Origin: Streptomyces endocoffeicus
GTDB lineage: Bacteria > Actinomycetota > Actinomycetes > Streptomycetales > Streptomycetaceae
Direction of reading: 5' to 3'
NCBI RefSeq assembly: GCF_016741935.1
Contig: NZ_JAERRG010000033.1
Location: forward strand, 23,966 to 87,965
Length of the DNA: 64,000 nt
Shown: positions 1-7,580 of the stretch, piece by piece
Numbering within the stretch: position 1 is the stretch's first letter
Layout of the letters: the number at the start of each line of letters is the position of its first letter
Program-made: the position numbers and the translations under genes
The notes under the pieces: model-generated
The model's input: the letters and a program-made list of their open reading frames with translations, nothing else
The model's database searches: none
Told to the model about the DNA's origin: nothing

Positions 1-462
1 GGGCACGGCGCCGCCCCAGAACCCGATGTCGACATGGGCCGACCGCCGGGCGACGGCCCGTTTGATCTCCAGGGCCGGGACGGTGGTGGTCGGCGGGACG
101 CTGTTGAGCGGCATGTCGACGAGGGTGGTGACACCGCCGGCCGCGGCGGCGCGGGTGGCGGAGCCGAACCCCTCCCATGCGGTGCGGCCGGGGTCGTTGA
201 CATGGACGTGGGTGTCGACGAGGCCGGGGAGCAGGACGTCGTCCCCGAGGTCTTCGAGGCGCGCCCCGGGCGGTACGGCGGTGTCGTACGGCAGGACGGC
301 GGTGATCCTCCCCTCGGCGACGGACACGGCGACGGATGCCGCGCGCGGGCCGTCCGGGGTCATGACGCGGCGTGAGCGCAGCACCAGCTCGGGCCGTGAG
401 CGCGGCACCAGCTCCGGTTCCCGCTCCGAACGCGCTTCCGGATCCAGGTCGAACACCGTCAC
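1..462 (-). CDS. allB: Allantoinase, N-terminal part (cut by the window edge)
   Basis: Allantoinase hydrolyses allantoin to allantoate in the cytoplasm. Only the first ~154 residues are present; the rest lies beyond base 1. The visible part has the N-terminal beta domain of cyclic amidohydrolases (around residues 28-70), then the metal-binding HVH motif in VDTHVHVNDPGRTAWEG at about residue 82, typical of allantoinase and dihydropyrimidinase-like enzymes. The start is taken as GTG at 462 (a second in-frame GTG is at 456). The first 30 residues are Arg/Glu/Ser-rich and probably an unconserved extension. It lies downstream of the hydantoin-racemase-like gene and the NCS1 permease on the same strand, so all three probably serve allantoin use under the AllR-like regulator. 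Identification is firm; the exact start is less so. Confidence 0.88.
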   Translation of the reverse strand, partial: MTVFDLDPEARSEREPELVPRSRPELVLRSRRVMTPDGPRAASVAVSVAEGRITAVLPYDTAVPPGARLEDLGDDVLLPGLVDTHVHVNDPGRTAWEGFGSATRAAAAGGVTTLVDMPLNSVPPTTTVPALEIKRAVARRSAHVDIGFWGGAVP

Positions 463-495
463 CAACCTTTCGCTATGACGAATGCGTATTCCATT

Positions 496-530
496 GAGTG
501 CGGTAAGTCTTCCGAGTGCGGTAAGTCTTC
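496..530. repeat. 17-bp direct repeat, two copies, in the permease-allB gap
   Basis: GAGTGCGGTAAGTCTTC occurs at 496-512 and again at 514-530. The second copy runs into the permease stop codon (529-531). The repeat lies in the short leader of allB. A half-site resembling the palindrome at 2859-2873 (TTCCAT) is directly adjacent at 490-495. It may be a regulatory element or a local duplication. Confidence 0.6.
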
Positions 531-2016
531 ACTTCGTCGCCGGGCGGGCCAAGACCCCACCCGTCGTGACCTGCGATGTGATCAGCGTCTGGGCCATCGC
601 GCCGCCGACCCTGGCCTTCGCGGACCTCAGACCGTAGATACCCCCGGCGATGGCCAGTCCGAAGCACCAGGAGAACGGGGCGACGTCCGCGAAGAACTTG
701 ACCAGCGCGAGCACCGCGGAGACCGCGGCCGCGGGCACGAAGGCGATGACGGCCTCGGGGTTGAAGCCCCGGCGGTAGTAGTACGCCCCCGCCTCGTCCG
801 CGCTGAACAGGGCGTCGACATCGATCCGGCCGCGCCGCACGAGGTAGTAGTCGACCAGCAGGATCGCGACGAGCGGGCCGAGGAAGGCGCCGAGGCCGCC
901 CAGGAAGTACTGGATGACGACCGGGCTGGAGTACAGCTTCCACGGCATCACGACGATCGCGAGCACCGCCGTGACCATGCCGCCGCGCCGGAAGTCCAGG
1001 TGCTTGGGTGCGAGGTTGGCGAAGTCGTACGCCGGTGAGACGAAGTTCGCCACGACGTTGATCCCGATTGTGGCGATCATGAAGGACAGCGCGCCGGCCA
1101 CCGTGACCACCGGGTTGTCGATCCGCGCGATGACATGGACCGGATCGGCGATCGCGGTGCCGAAGACCGAGATCGTGCCCGCCGTCATCAGCACGGAGAC
1201 GACGGCGAAGGCGGTGAAGTTCACCGGCAGCCCCAGCAGATTGCCGCGTCGGTACGAGCGGTGATCCGGGGTGAAGCGGGCGAAGTCGGCGTAGTTGAGC
1301 ACCAGGGTGAGGAAGGTGGCCACGGTCAGACTGACCGCGATCACGCTCTGGTGGAGCTGTTCGCCGCCGCTCAGCCCGGTCAGGCTGCGGGTGAGCGAGA
1401 TGTCGCCGCCCGCCTTGACCACCAGCCATACGGCGAGCACGAGCATGACCAGCCAGACCACCGGGCCGGTGGCGAAGTCCTGCACCTTGCGGATGAACTC
1501 CATGCCCCGGGTCAGCAGCACCGCTTGGAGCAGCCACATCACCAGGAACGCGATCCAGCCCAGGGTCGACAGGCCCAGGATGGAGTTGTGGTCGTACGCC
1601 GCGAGCCCCGGCGCCAGCTGGACGCCGAGCAGGATGAGCGCCTCGGAGGCCAGCCAGGTCTGGATGCCGTACCAGGCGACCGCCATCACGGCTCGGATCA
1701 GCGCCGGGATATTGGCGCCGTACACCCCCCAGCTGGCCCGCGCCAGAACCGGGAAGGGCACTCCGGTGCGGTGGCCCGCGTGGCCCATGCGGTTCATGAG
1801 CCAGTGGACGATGGTGATGCCGGCGAGCAGGGACAGGAACACCTCCCAGGTGGGCAGCCCGAGGACGAACAGGCTCGCCGCGAAGGCGTAGTTGCTGATC
1901 GCGTGGGTGTCCGACATCCACAGGGCGAAGATGCTGTACGTCCCCCAGGTGCGTTCCTTCGCGGGCGCGAGGTCCTCGTTGTACAGACGGGGGTCGGGCG
2001 AACGGGGTGCTGTCAT
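529..2016 (-). CDS. NCS1 family nucleobase/allantoin permease
   Basis: A polytopic inner-membrane symporter of the nucleobase:cation symporter-1 family, 495 residues with about 12 hydrophobic segments. The N-terminal half carries the family-like stretch around AISNYAFAASLFVLGLPTWE, and a conserved NYADFARF segment lies near residue 265. The family imports cytosine, uracil, hydantoins or allantoin. Location between allB and a hydantoin-racemase-like gene makes allantoin the likeliest substrate, by inference. ATG at 2016 is chosen because GGAGGG precedes it at good spacing; an in-frame ATG at 2094 would add a low-complexity leader overlapping the neighbouring gene's end. Probably co-transcribed with both neighbours. 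Confidence 0.88.
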   Translation of the reverse strand: MTAPRSPDPRLYNEDLAPAKERTWGTYSIFALWMSDTHAISNYAFAASLFVLGLPTWEVFLSLLAGITIVHWLMNRMGHAGHRTGVPFPVLARASWGVYGANIPALIRAVMAVAWYGIQTWLASEALILLGVQLAPGLAAYDHNSILGLSTLGWIAFLVMWLLQAVLLTRGMEFIRKVQDFATGPVVWLVMLVLAVWLVVKAGGDISLTRSLTGLSGGEQLHQSVIAVSLTVATFLTLVLNYADFARFTPDHRSYRRGNLLGLPVNFTAFAVVSVLMTAGTISVFGTAIADPVHVIARIDNPVVTVAGALSFMIATIGINVVANFVSPAYDFANLAPKHLDFRRGGMVTAVLAIVVMPWKLYSSPVVIQYFLGGLGAFLGPLVAILLVDYYLVRRGRIDVDALFSADEAGAYYYRRGFNPEAVIAFVPAAAVSAVLALVKFFADVAPFSWCFGLAIAGGIYGLRSAKARVGGAMAQTLITSQVTTGGVLARPATK

Positions 2017-2090
2017 GGTGCCCTCCGAGGGGGTGGTGCGGTGCTGCCGTTGATGCCGTTGGAGCCCTTGGAGCCCTTGGAGCCGCCGAT

Positions 2091-2834
2091 TCACCGGCTG
2101 TCGGGCCGGCGCCCGCTCAGGGGCCAGCCGGTGATGGTCTTGGGCCGGGGCGCGGCGAAGGCCCGCGCCTTGCTGGTGGAGAGGCCGAGTCCGACGAGCG
2201 CCTCGGCGAACTTCACGGCGGCGGCGACCCCGTCGACGACGGGCAGACCGCCCAGCGCCTTCGAGACCCGCTCCCGCAGCCCGGCCATGCCCCCGCAGCC
2301 CAGGCAGATCACCTCGGCACCGTCCCGCTCGACCGCCTCCCGCGCGGTCGCCACGATGACCTCGACGGTCCGCTCCCGGTCCGCCTCCAGCTCCAGTACA
2401 CCCAGGCCGGTGCCGCGTACACCCGCGCAGCGTGCCAGCAGGCCCGCCGTGAGCAGCCGGTCCCGGATCTGCGGCACGGCCCGGTCGAGGGTGGTGACGA
2501 CGCCGTAGGAATGGCCGAGCATCATGGCCATCTGGGCGGCGGACTCGGCGATGTCGAGGACCGGGACGTCGAGCAGCTCCTGCGCCCCCTCCCGCCCCGG
2601 CTCGCCGAACCCGGCCATGACCAGCGCGTCAAAGGGTTCGTCGAACGTCGTCAGCCGGTCCAGTACGGCGGCGGCGCTGAGATACCCCTCGAAGTGACCC
2701 TCGATCGATTCGGGGCCCCACAGCGGCTCGGCGGCCATGATGGTGGTGCCGGGGCTCGCACTGGCTTCGGCGAGGTCCCGGATGGCGGCGGTCATGGCGA
2801 CTGTGGTGTTCGGATTCAGCACAAGGATGCGCAT
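2091..2834 (-). CDS. Asp/Glu/hydantoin racemase-superfamily protein
   Basis: A 247-residue protein of the Asp/Glu racemase superfamily, hydantoin/allantoin racemase branch. It opens with MRILVLNPNTTVAMT, the family N-terminus. The C-terminal catalytic cysteine motif is present (VICLGCGGMAGL, about residue 185). At the position of the first catalytic cysteine the sequence reads VMAGFGEPG, with Gly where racemases have Cys, so a two-base racemisation mechanism looks unlikely. Its position in front of an allantoin permease and allantoinase suggests a role in allantoin or ureidoglycolate metabolism. ATG at 2834 is preceded by GGGAG. It is transcribed divergently from the AllR-like regulator, with a perfect palindrome just upstream (2859-2873). 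Confidence 0.85.
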   Translation of the reverse strand: MRILVLNPNTTVAMTAAIRDLAEASASPGTTIMAAEPLWGPESIEGHFEGYLSAAAVLDRLTTFDEPFDALVMAGFGEPGREGAQELLDVPVLDIAESAAQMAMMLGHSYGVVTTLDRAVPQIRDRLLTAGLLARCAGVRGTGLGVLELEADRERTVEVIVATAREAVERDGAEVICLGCGGMAGLRERVSKALGGLPVVDGVAAAVKFAEALVGLGLSTSKARAFAAPRPKTITGWPLSGRRPDSR

Positions 2835-2858
2835 AGCACTCCCGCGACGACTCTCTGT

Positions 2859-2873
2859 TTCCATAGAATGGAA
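2859..2873. promoter_or_regulatory. Perfect palindrome TTCCATAGAATGGAA, candidate AllR operator
   Basis: Arms TTCCAT and ATGGAA are exactly complementary around an AGA spacer. The site lies 25 bp upstream of the racemase-like start, inside the divergent region shared with the IclR-type regulator at 3072. IclR regulators bind short imperfect palindromes, and the local one is of this type. Related half-sites occur before allB (490-495) and before malate synthase (around 5813-5828). Assignment to AllR is inference from position. Confidence 0.6.
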
Positions 2874-3071
2874 TTTCCTTTTCGGGATGCAGAAATTAGT
2901 CAGGGTGGTCATCCTCGTCAATGGATCGGACAGAGATCGTTGACAAGCGGCTACTGGGAGGTCGCCGCGGACGGGTAGGCTGCCCGTGGCCGGTCGGCCG
3001 CGGCGTCCGACGCGTGTGCGAGGCCGGCGCCGCCCACTGTGAGCCGCCCACTGTGAAGGGAAAACGCCGAC

Positions 3072-3854
3072 GTGCCGTCCGCCGAGTCCAAGACCAACAC
3101 CACCACCGGTGGTGTCCAGTCCCTGGAGCGCGCCTTCGATCTGCTGGAGCGGATGGCCGACGCCGGGGGCGAGGTCGGACTGAGCGAGCTCTCCACCAGC
3201 AGCGGGCTGCCGCTGCCCACCATCCACCGCTTGATGCGCACCCTGGTGGCCTGCGGCTACGTCCGCCAGCAGCCCAACCGCCGCTACGCCCTGGGGCCCC
3301 GGCTGATCCGGCTCGGCGAGAGCTCGTCCCGGCTGCTGGGCACCTGGGCGCGGCCCTATCTGGCACGGCTGGTGGAGGAGACCGGCGAGACCGCGAACAT
3401 GGCGCTGCTGGACGGCGATGAGGTGGTGTACGTCGCGCAGGTGCCCTCGCGCCACTCGATGCGGATGTTCACCGAGGTCGGGCGGCGGGTGCTGCCCCAC
3501 ACCACGGGCGTCGGCAAGGCACTGCTGGCGGACACGCCCCCCGAGGAGGTGCGCGCCCTCCTGGCCCGGACCGGCATGCCCGCGGCCACCGAGAAGACCA
3601 TCACCACGCCGGACGGGTTCCTCGACGCGCTGCGGCAGGTCCACGAGCACGGCTACGCGGTGGACGACAACGAGCAGGAGATGGGCGTGCGCTGCCTCGC
3701 CGTCGCGGTGCCCGACTCCCCCGCCCCGGCGGCCATCTCCATCTCGGGCCCGGCGGGCCGGGTGACGGACGAGGCCACGGAACGGATCGTGCCGATCCTC
3801 AAGGAGGTCGCGGCCGAACTGTCGGGGGCGCTGGCCAGCACGGGGTCCGCCTGA
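3072..3854 (+). CDS. allR: IclR family regulator, AllR-like repressor of allantoin catabolism
   Basis: A 260-residue IclR regulator. A winged HTH lies at residues 14-78 (VQSLERAFDLLERM, then SGLPLPTIHRLMRTL as the recognition region), followed by the ligand-binding effector domain at 80-255 with typical VGRRVLPHTTGVGKALLA and GYAVDDNEQEMGVRCLAVAV segments. In Streptomyces coelicolor an IclR protein named AllR represses allantoinase, allantoicase and malate synthase genes. The same gene set flanks this one, so the orthology is likely. Start is GTG at 3072, with AAGGGA upstream. It is divergent from the racemase-permease-allantoinase genes and probably acts at the palindrome between them, possibly with autoregulation. 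Confidence 0.88.
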   Translation: MPSAESKTNTTTGGVQSLERAFDLLERMADAGGEVGLSELSTSSGLPLPTIHRLMRTLVACGYVRQQPNRRYALGPRLIRLGESSSRLLGTWARPYLARLVEETGETANMALLDGDEVVYVAQVPSRHSMRMFTEVGRRVLPHTTGVGKALLADTPPEEVRALLARTGMPAATEKTITTPDGFLDALRQVHEHGYAVDDNEQEMGVRCLAVAVPDSPAPAAISISGPAGRVTDEATERIVPILKEVAAELSGALASTGSA

Positions 3855-4539
3855 CGGCGGAGGGGCCGACGACGGCGCGCCACGCGAGCGGGCGGGGGCC
3901 CGCTGAGCCGCAGGCCGGGCGGGCGTGAGGTGGGCGCGGCTGGGCCACCACCGGGTGCGCCTGACGGCGGACGGGGCCGGGGGGCCGGACCGCCGCGGGG
4001 TGTCCGGGGGACCACGCGGCGGAGCCGCACAGCGATGCTTTCCCCTCCCCGCCCCTTCCCGTAACCAAGGGCTCCGCCCCTGGACCCCGAGGCCTGGGGC
4101 GGAGCCCCACCACGCGGCGGAGCCACATACCGACACCGCAGGGAGGGGGGAAGCCCCGATCCGGGACCTCGGGCGAACCCCCAGTCCGGGATCTGGGGCG
4201 GAGCCCCGGCCCGGGGCCTGGGACGGGAGCCCCCTGGGGTCCTGGGGCAAACCCCCGGCCCGAGATCTGGAGCGGACCCCCAGTCCGGGATCTGGGGCGG
4301 CCCCCGAGGTCTGGGGCGGAGCCCCGGCCCGGGGCCTGGGACGGGAGCCCCCCGGTCCTGGGGCGGAGCCCCGGGCCGGGATCTGGGGCTCCGCCCCAGT
4401 TTCGGGGTCTGGGGCGGAGCCCCAGTTTCGGGAAGGGGCGGGGAGGGGAGCAGCCCGCCGCAGGCGTCGCGATCTGCGGCGCACGCGGGGCCGCCGGGCC
4501 GGCCGGATCAGCCTCGCCCGTTGCCCGTTATCCGGTCGA
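3855..4539. repeat. Non-coding block of GC-rich intergenic repeats
   Basis: About 685 bases without a credible gene. The block is built from variants of GGGGCGGAGCCCC and CCGGGATCTGGGGC, many of them self-complementary. One 42-bp stretch is duplicated exactly at 4192-4233 and 4310-4351. The last part (about 4404-4467) recurs nearly unchanged at about 33149-33211. Such modules are common between Streptomyces genes and behave like dispersed REP-type repeats. Long reading frames across it are compositional artefacts. Confidence 0.75.
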
Positions 4540-4857
4540 TCAGTCTCTCCCTATGCCCGTCCGGGGCACACTGCCGAATTGGTCGATCGCCGCGCGCACG
4601 CCCGTCAGGGCGGGGCCCAGCGCGCTGACCGAGCCCAGGGCGCCCGCGATGAGGAGCAGCGAGCGGCGCAGCCGGTGCAGCTCCGGGGCGCCGGTGCGGG
4701 CCATGGCGTCGAGCGCGGCCAGCTCGTCGTCCGCGATCGCCCGGTCGGGTAATTCCGCCGGGTGGGCGGCCAGATCGCGCCTGAGCCGGGCCACGGCACG
4801 GCGCAGTTCGGCCGCCCTCGGATCGTCCTCGGTGCCCGCCACTCGTCTGACTTCCAC
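4540..4857 (-). CDS. Small conserved actinomycete protein (DUF5955-like)
   Basis: A 105-residue protein resembling the Streptomyces DUF5955 family. An Arg/Glu-rich N-terminal half (DDPRAAELRRAVARLRRDL) is followed by an acidic AIADDELAALDAMA segment and a hydrophobic C-terminal helix (SLLLIAGALGSVSALGPAL) that could be an amphipathic or membrane-associated helix. Function is unknown. GTG at 4857 is chosen because GGAGGG lies 10 bases upstream; a GTG at 4875 would add six residues. It stands alone between the repeat block and a 282-base gap (4858-5139) with no recognised feature. The family call is from memory of the sequence pattern and is moderate. Confidence 0.65.
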   Translation of the reverse strand: MEVRRVAGTEDDPRAAELRRAVARLRRDLAAHPAELPDRAIADDELAALDAMARTGAPELHRLRRSLLLIAGALGSVSALGPALTGVRAAIDQFGSVPRTGIGRD

Positions 4858-5139
4858 GACTGCGGCGCCCTCCACTGACAAGGCGCCGGGTTCACCCCAG
4901 AGCCTCGCGCCTTCGTTGGCCAATGGCCAACACTGCCCTTCTCCCCCTCGCGCCCTCTCGCACGAGCCTGCCCCCTCTCCCGCATGACCGCCCCAACCCT
5001 CCACCTCGCGTGGATTCGGACACAAGGGGCCGCGGATCAGTTAACGCCACTCAGCGCACGACGCGCTATACGGAGAGCGAAAATCAGACCGGCTGGGATG
5101 AAGCCCCCGCACCGGCCCGATGTGCGGTAAGCAGGGCCC

Positions 5140-5748
5140 ATGGAACGTACGACGGAGGACTCCGCGCAGGTCGCCGGGATCGTACTGGCGGCCGGGGGCG
5201 GCCGGCGGCTGGGCGGGCACCCCAAGGCCCTTTTGACGCATCGGGGGCGGCCGCTGGTGGAGCACGCCGCGCACGCGCTGCGGGAGGGCGGCTGCGCCCC
5301 GGTGCACATCGTGCTGGGCGCCGCTGCGGGGACCGTACGGGCGCGGGCGCGGCTGGACGGGTACGTCCTGGTGGACAACCCCGACTGGGAGCAGGGCATG
5401 GGCTCCTCACTGCGGGCCGGGCTCGCCTCACTTGCCGGTACGGGCGCGAAAGCGGCGCTGGTCGCGCTGGTGGACCAGCCGGGGATCGGCGCCGAGGCGG
5501 TGGCGCGGGTGGTGGCCGCGTACCGCTCGCCCTCCTCCCTGGCGGCCGCCTCGTACGGCGCGGAGCGGGGGCATCCGGTGCTGTTCGGCGCGGACCGGTG
5601 GGCGGATGTCACGGCGAGTGCGGTGGGCGACCGGGGGGCACGCGCCTATCTGCGGGCGCACCAGTCCGCGATCACGCTCGTCGACTGCTCGGATATCGCC
5701 CGTACGGACGACATCGACACCCCCGAGGACTTGACACTGCTGGAATGA
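5140..5748 (+). CDS. MobA-like nucleotidyltransferase (molybdenum cofactor cytidylyltransferase type)
   Basis: A 202-residue NTP-transferase of the MobA/MocA family. The nucleotide-binding signature GIVLAAGGGRRLGGHPKALL is at residues 13-32. Next come LVDNPDWEQGMGSSLRAGL (about 78-96), the metal-site segment ALVDQPGIG, and the RGHPVLF motif near residue 147, typical of MocA-type enzymes. MocA transfers CMP to molybdopterin to make the cytosine dinucleotide cofactor used by xanthine-dehydrogenase-family enzymes. Xanthine dehydrogenase genes lie 20 kb downstream, so it may mature their cofactor. It sits alone between the DUF5955-like gene and malate synthase. Confidence 0.85.
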   Translation: MERTTEDSAQVAGIVLAAGGGRRLGGHPKALLTHRGRPLVEHAAHALREGGCAPVHIVLGAAAGTVRARARLDGYVLVDNPDWEQGMGSSLRAGLASLAGTGAKAALVALVDQPGIGAEAVARVVAAYRSPSSLAAASYGAERGHPVLFGADRWADVTASAVGDRGARAYLRAHQSAITLVDCSDIARTDDIDTPEDLTLLE

Positions 5749-5795
5749 GGGGCGCCGACGGGCAGGGCAGCGGTTCAGACGAGTAAGGCAGCGGT

Positions 5796-5830
5796 TCAAC
5801 AGAAGATTGAACTTCCACCATGAGAAAATT
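5796..5830. promoter_or_regulatory. Inverted-repeat region upstream of malate synthase
   Basis: Two overlapping dyads lie 65-100 bases before aceB: TTCAA-N7-TTGAA, and an imperfect CTTCCACCATGAGAAA that resembles the TTCCAT-AGA-ATGGAA palindrome before the allantoin genes. The region is conspicuously AT-rich for this genome. It is a plausible second AllR-type site. The match is weak, so this rests on position. Confidence 0.4.
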
Positions 5831-5893
5831 AGTATCCACAAAGCAGAGGTACCGCGAGGGTCCAGCCGAGACTCGCCCAAGGAGTGACAGCCC

Positions 5894-7513
5894 ATGTCCG
5901 CACCAGCACCGTCCCCGCTGGCCATCGTCGACGCCGAACCGGTGGAGCGTCAGGGAGAGGTGCTGACCGACGCGGCCCTGGCCTTCCTGGCCGAGCTCCA
6001 CCACCGCTTCACCCCGCGCCGGGACGAGCTGCTCGCGCGCCGCGCCGAGCGCCGCGCCGAGATCGCCCGCACCAGCACCCTGGACTTCCTCCCGGAGACC
6101 GCCCACATCCGGGACGACCCGGACTGGCGGGTCGCCCCGGCCCCGCCCGCGCTCGAGGACCGCCGGGTGGAGATCACCGGCCCCACCGACCGCAAGATGA
6201 CCATCAACGCCCTCAACTCCGGCGCCAAGGTCTGGCTCGCGGACTTCGAGGACGCCTCCGCCCCGACGTGGGCGAATGTGATCGGCGGCCAACTGAATCT
6301 GATCGACGCCTATGAGCGCCGGATCGACTTCACCTCCCCCGAGGGCAAGAGCTACGCGCTGCGGCCCGACGACGCGCTGGCCACCGTCGTCACCCGGCCG
6401 CGCGGCTGGCACCTCGACGAGCGCCATCTGCGCTCCGCCGACGGCCGCCCCGTCCCCGGCGCCCTCGTGGACTTCGGGCTGTACTTCTTCCACAACGCCC
6501 GCCGTCTGCTCACGATGGGCAAGGGACCGTACTTCTACCTCCCCAAGACCGAGTCCCACCTCGAGGCCCGCCTCTGGAACGACGTCTTCGTCTTCGCGCA
6601 GGACCACCTCTCCGTTCCGCAAGGGACGATCCGCGCCACCGTTCTGATCGAGACGATCACGGCGGCGTACGAGATGGACGAGATCCTCTACGAGCTCCGC
6701 GACCACGCCTCCGGGCTCAACGCGGGCCGCTGGGACTACCTCTTCTCGATCGTGAAGAACTTCCGCGACGGCGGCCCCGGTTTCGTCCTGCCGGACCGCA
6801 ACGCGGTCACGATGACCGCCCCGTTCATGCGCGCCTACACCGAACTGCTCGTCCGCACCTGCCACAAGCGCGGCGCGCACGCGATCGGCGGCATGGCGGC
6901 CTTCATCCCCTCGCGGCGCGACCCCGAGGTCAACGCCGTCGCGTTCGACAAGGTCAAGGCCGACAAGGACCGTGAGGCGGGCGACGGCTTCGACGGCTCC
7001 TGGGTCGCCCACCCCGATCTGGTCCCGGTGGCCCGCGCCTCCTTCGACGCGGTCCTCGGCGACCGGCCGCACCAGAAGGAGCGGCTGCGCGAGGACGTCC
7101 ATGTCACCGCGGCCGAGCTGATCGACATCGCCTCGCTCGACGCCGCCCCCACCCACCAGGGCCTGCGCAACGCCGTCCAGGTCGGCATCCGCTACATCGA
7201 GGCGTGGCTGCGCGGCCTCGGCGCCGTCGCGATCTTCAATCTGATGGAGGACGCGGCCACCGCCGAGATCTCCCGCTCCCAGATCTGGCAGTGGGTCAAC
7301 GCGGGGATCGTCTTCGAGAACGGCGAGAAGGCCACCGCCGATCGTGTCCGTAAGGTCGCCGCGGAGGAGCTGGCGGCGATCCGCGAGGAGGTCGGCGAGG
7401 ACGCCTTCGCCGCGGGCAGGTGGAGCCAGGCGCACGATCTGCTGCTGAAGGTCGCGCTGGACGAGGACTACGCCGAGTTCCTGACGCTGCCCGCGTACGA
7501 ACTGCTGGACTGA
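5894..7513 (+). CDS. aceB: Malate synthase A
   Basis: A 539-residue malate synthase condensing glyoxylate with acetyl-CoA to malate. The A-isoform length and motifs are present: DFEDASAPTW (about residue 116), GPYFYLPKTESHLEARLWN (about 211), NAGRWDYLFSIVKNF (about 278, substrate site) and a C-terminal segment with MEDAATAEISRSQIWQW (about 449) carrying the catalytic acid region. ATG at 5894 follows AAGGAGTGA. Its position in the allantoin locus fits glyoxylate from ureidoglycolate breakdown as the substrate, as described for S. coelicolor, where AllR controls it. A strong terminator follows. Confidence 0.96.
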   Translation: MSAPAPSPLAIVDAEPVERQGEVLTDAALAFLAELHHRFTPRRDELLARRAERRAEIARTSTLDFLPETAHIRDDPDWRVAPAPPALEDRRVEITGPTDRKMTINALNSGAKVWLADFEDASAPTWANVIGGQLNLIDAYERRIDFTSPEGKSYALRPDDALATVVTRPRGWHLDERHLRSADGRPVPGALVDFGLYFFHNARRLLTMGKGPYFYLPKTESHLEARLWNDVFVFAQDHLSVPQGTIRATVLIETITAAYEMDEILYELRDHASGLNAGRWDYLFSIVKNFRDGGPGFVLPDRNAVTMTAPFMRAYTELLVRTCHKRGAHAIGGMAAFIPSRRDPEVNAVAFDKVKADKDREAGDGFDGSWVAHPDLVPVARASFDAVLGDRPHQKERLREDVHVTAAELIDIASLDAAPTHQGLRNAVQVGIRYIEAWLRGLGAVAIFNLMEDAATAEISRSQIWQWVNAGIVFENGEKATADRVRKVAAEELAAIREEVGEDAFAAGRWSQAHDLLLKVALDEDYAEFLTLPAYELLD

Positions 7514-7536
7514 CGCGGTCCGTTCAGACGGAGGAA

Positions 7537-7571
7537 GGGCCCCGGACCGCCACCGACGCGGTCCGGGGCCC
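7537..7571. terminator. 14-bp perfect hairpin between convergent aceB and the fucosidase gene
   Basis: GGGCCCCGGACCGC and its exact complement enclose a 7-base loop (CACCGAC). There is no T tract, as is usual in Streptomyces. Position between the 3' ends of aceB (+) and the fucosidase (-) suits a bidirectional terminator. Confidence 0.8.
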
Positions 7572-7580
7572 TGGCCGTCG

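Noticed and set aside
4141..4440. Possible CRISPR-like direct repeats
   Set aside because: Repeat spacing is irregular and the units are self-complementary intergenic modules without unique spacers.
2835..4484. In-frame upstream extension of the racemase-like gene to 4484
   Set aside because: It would read through the IclR gene and GC-rich repeats. The family N-terminus MRILVLNPNTT begins at 2834 with a ribosome-binding site.
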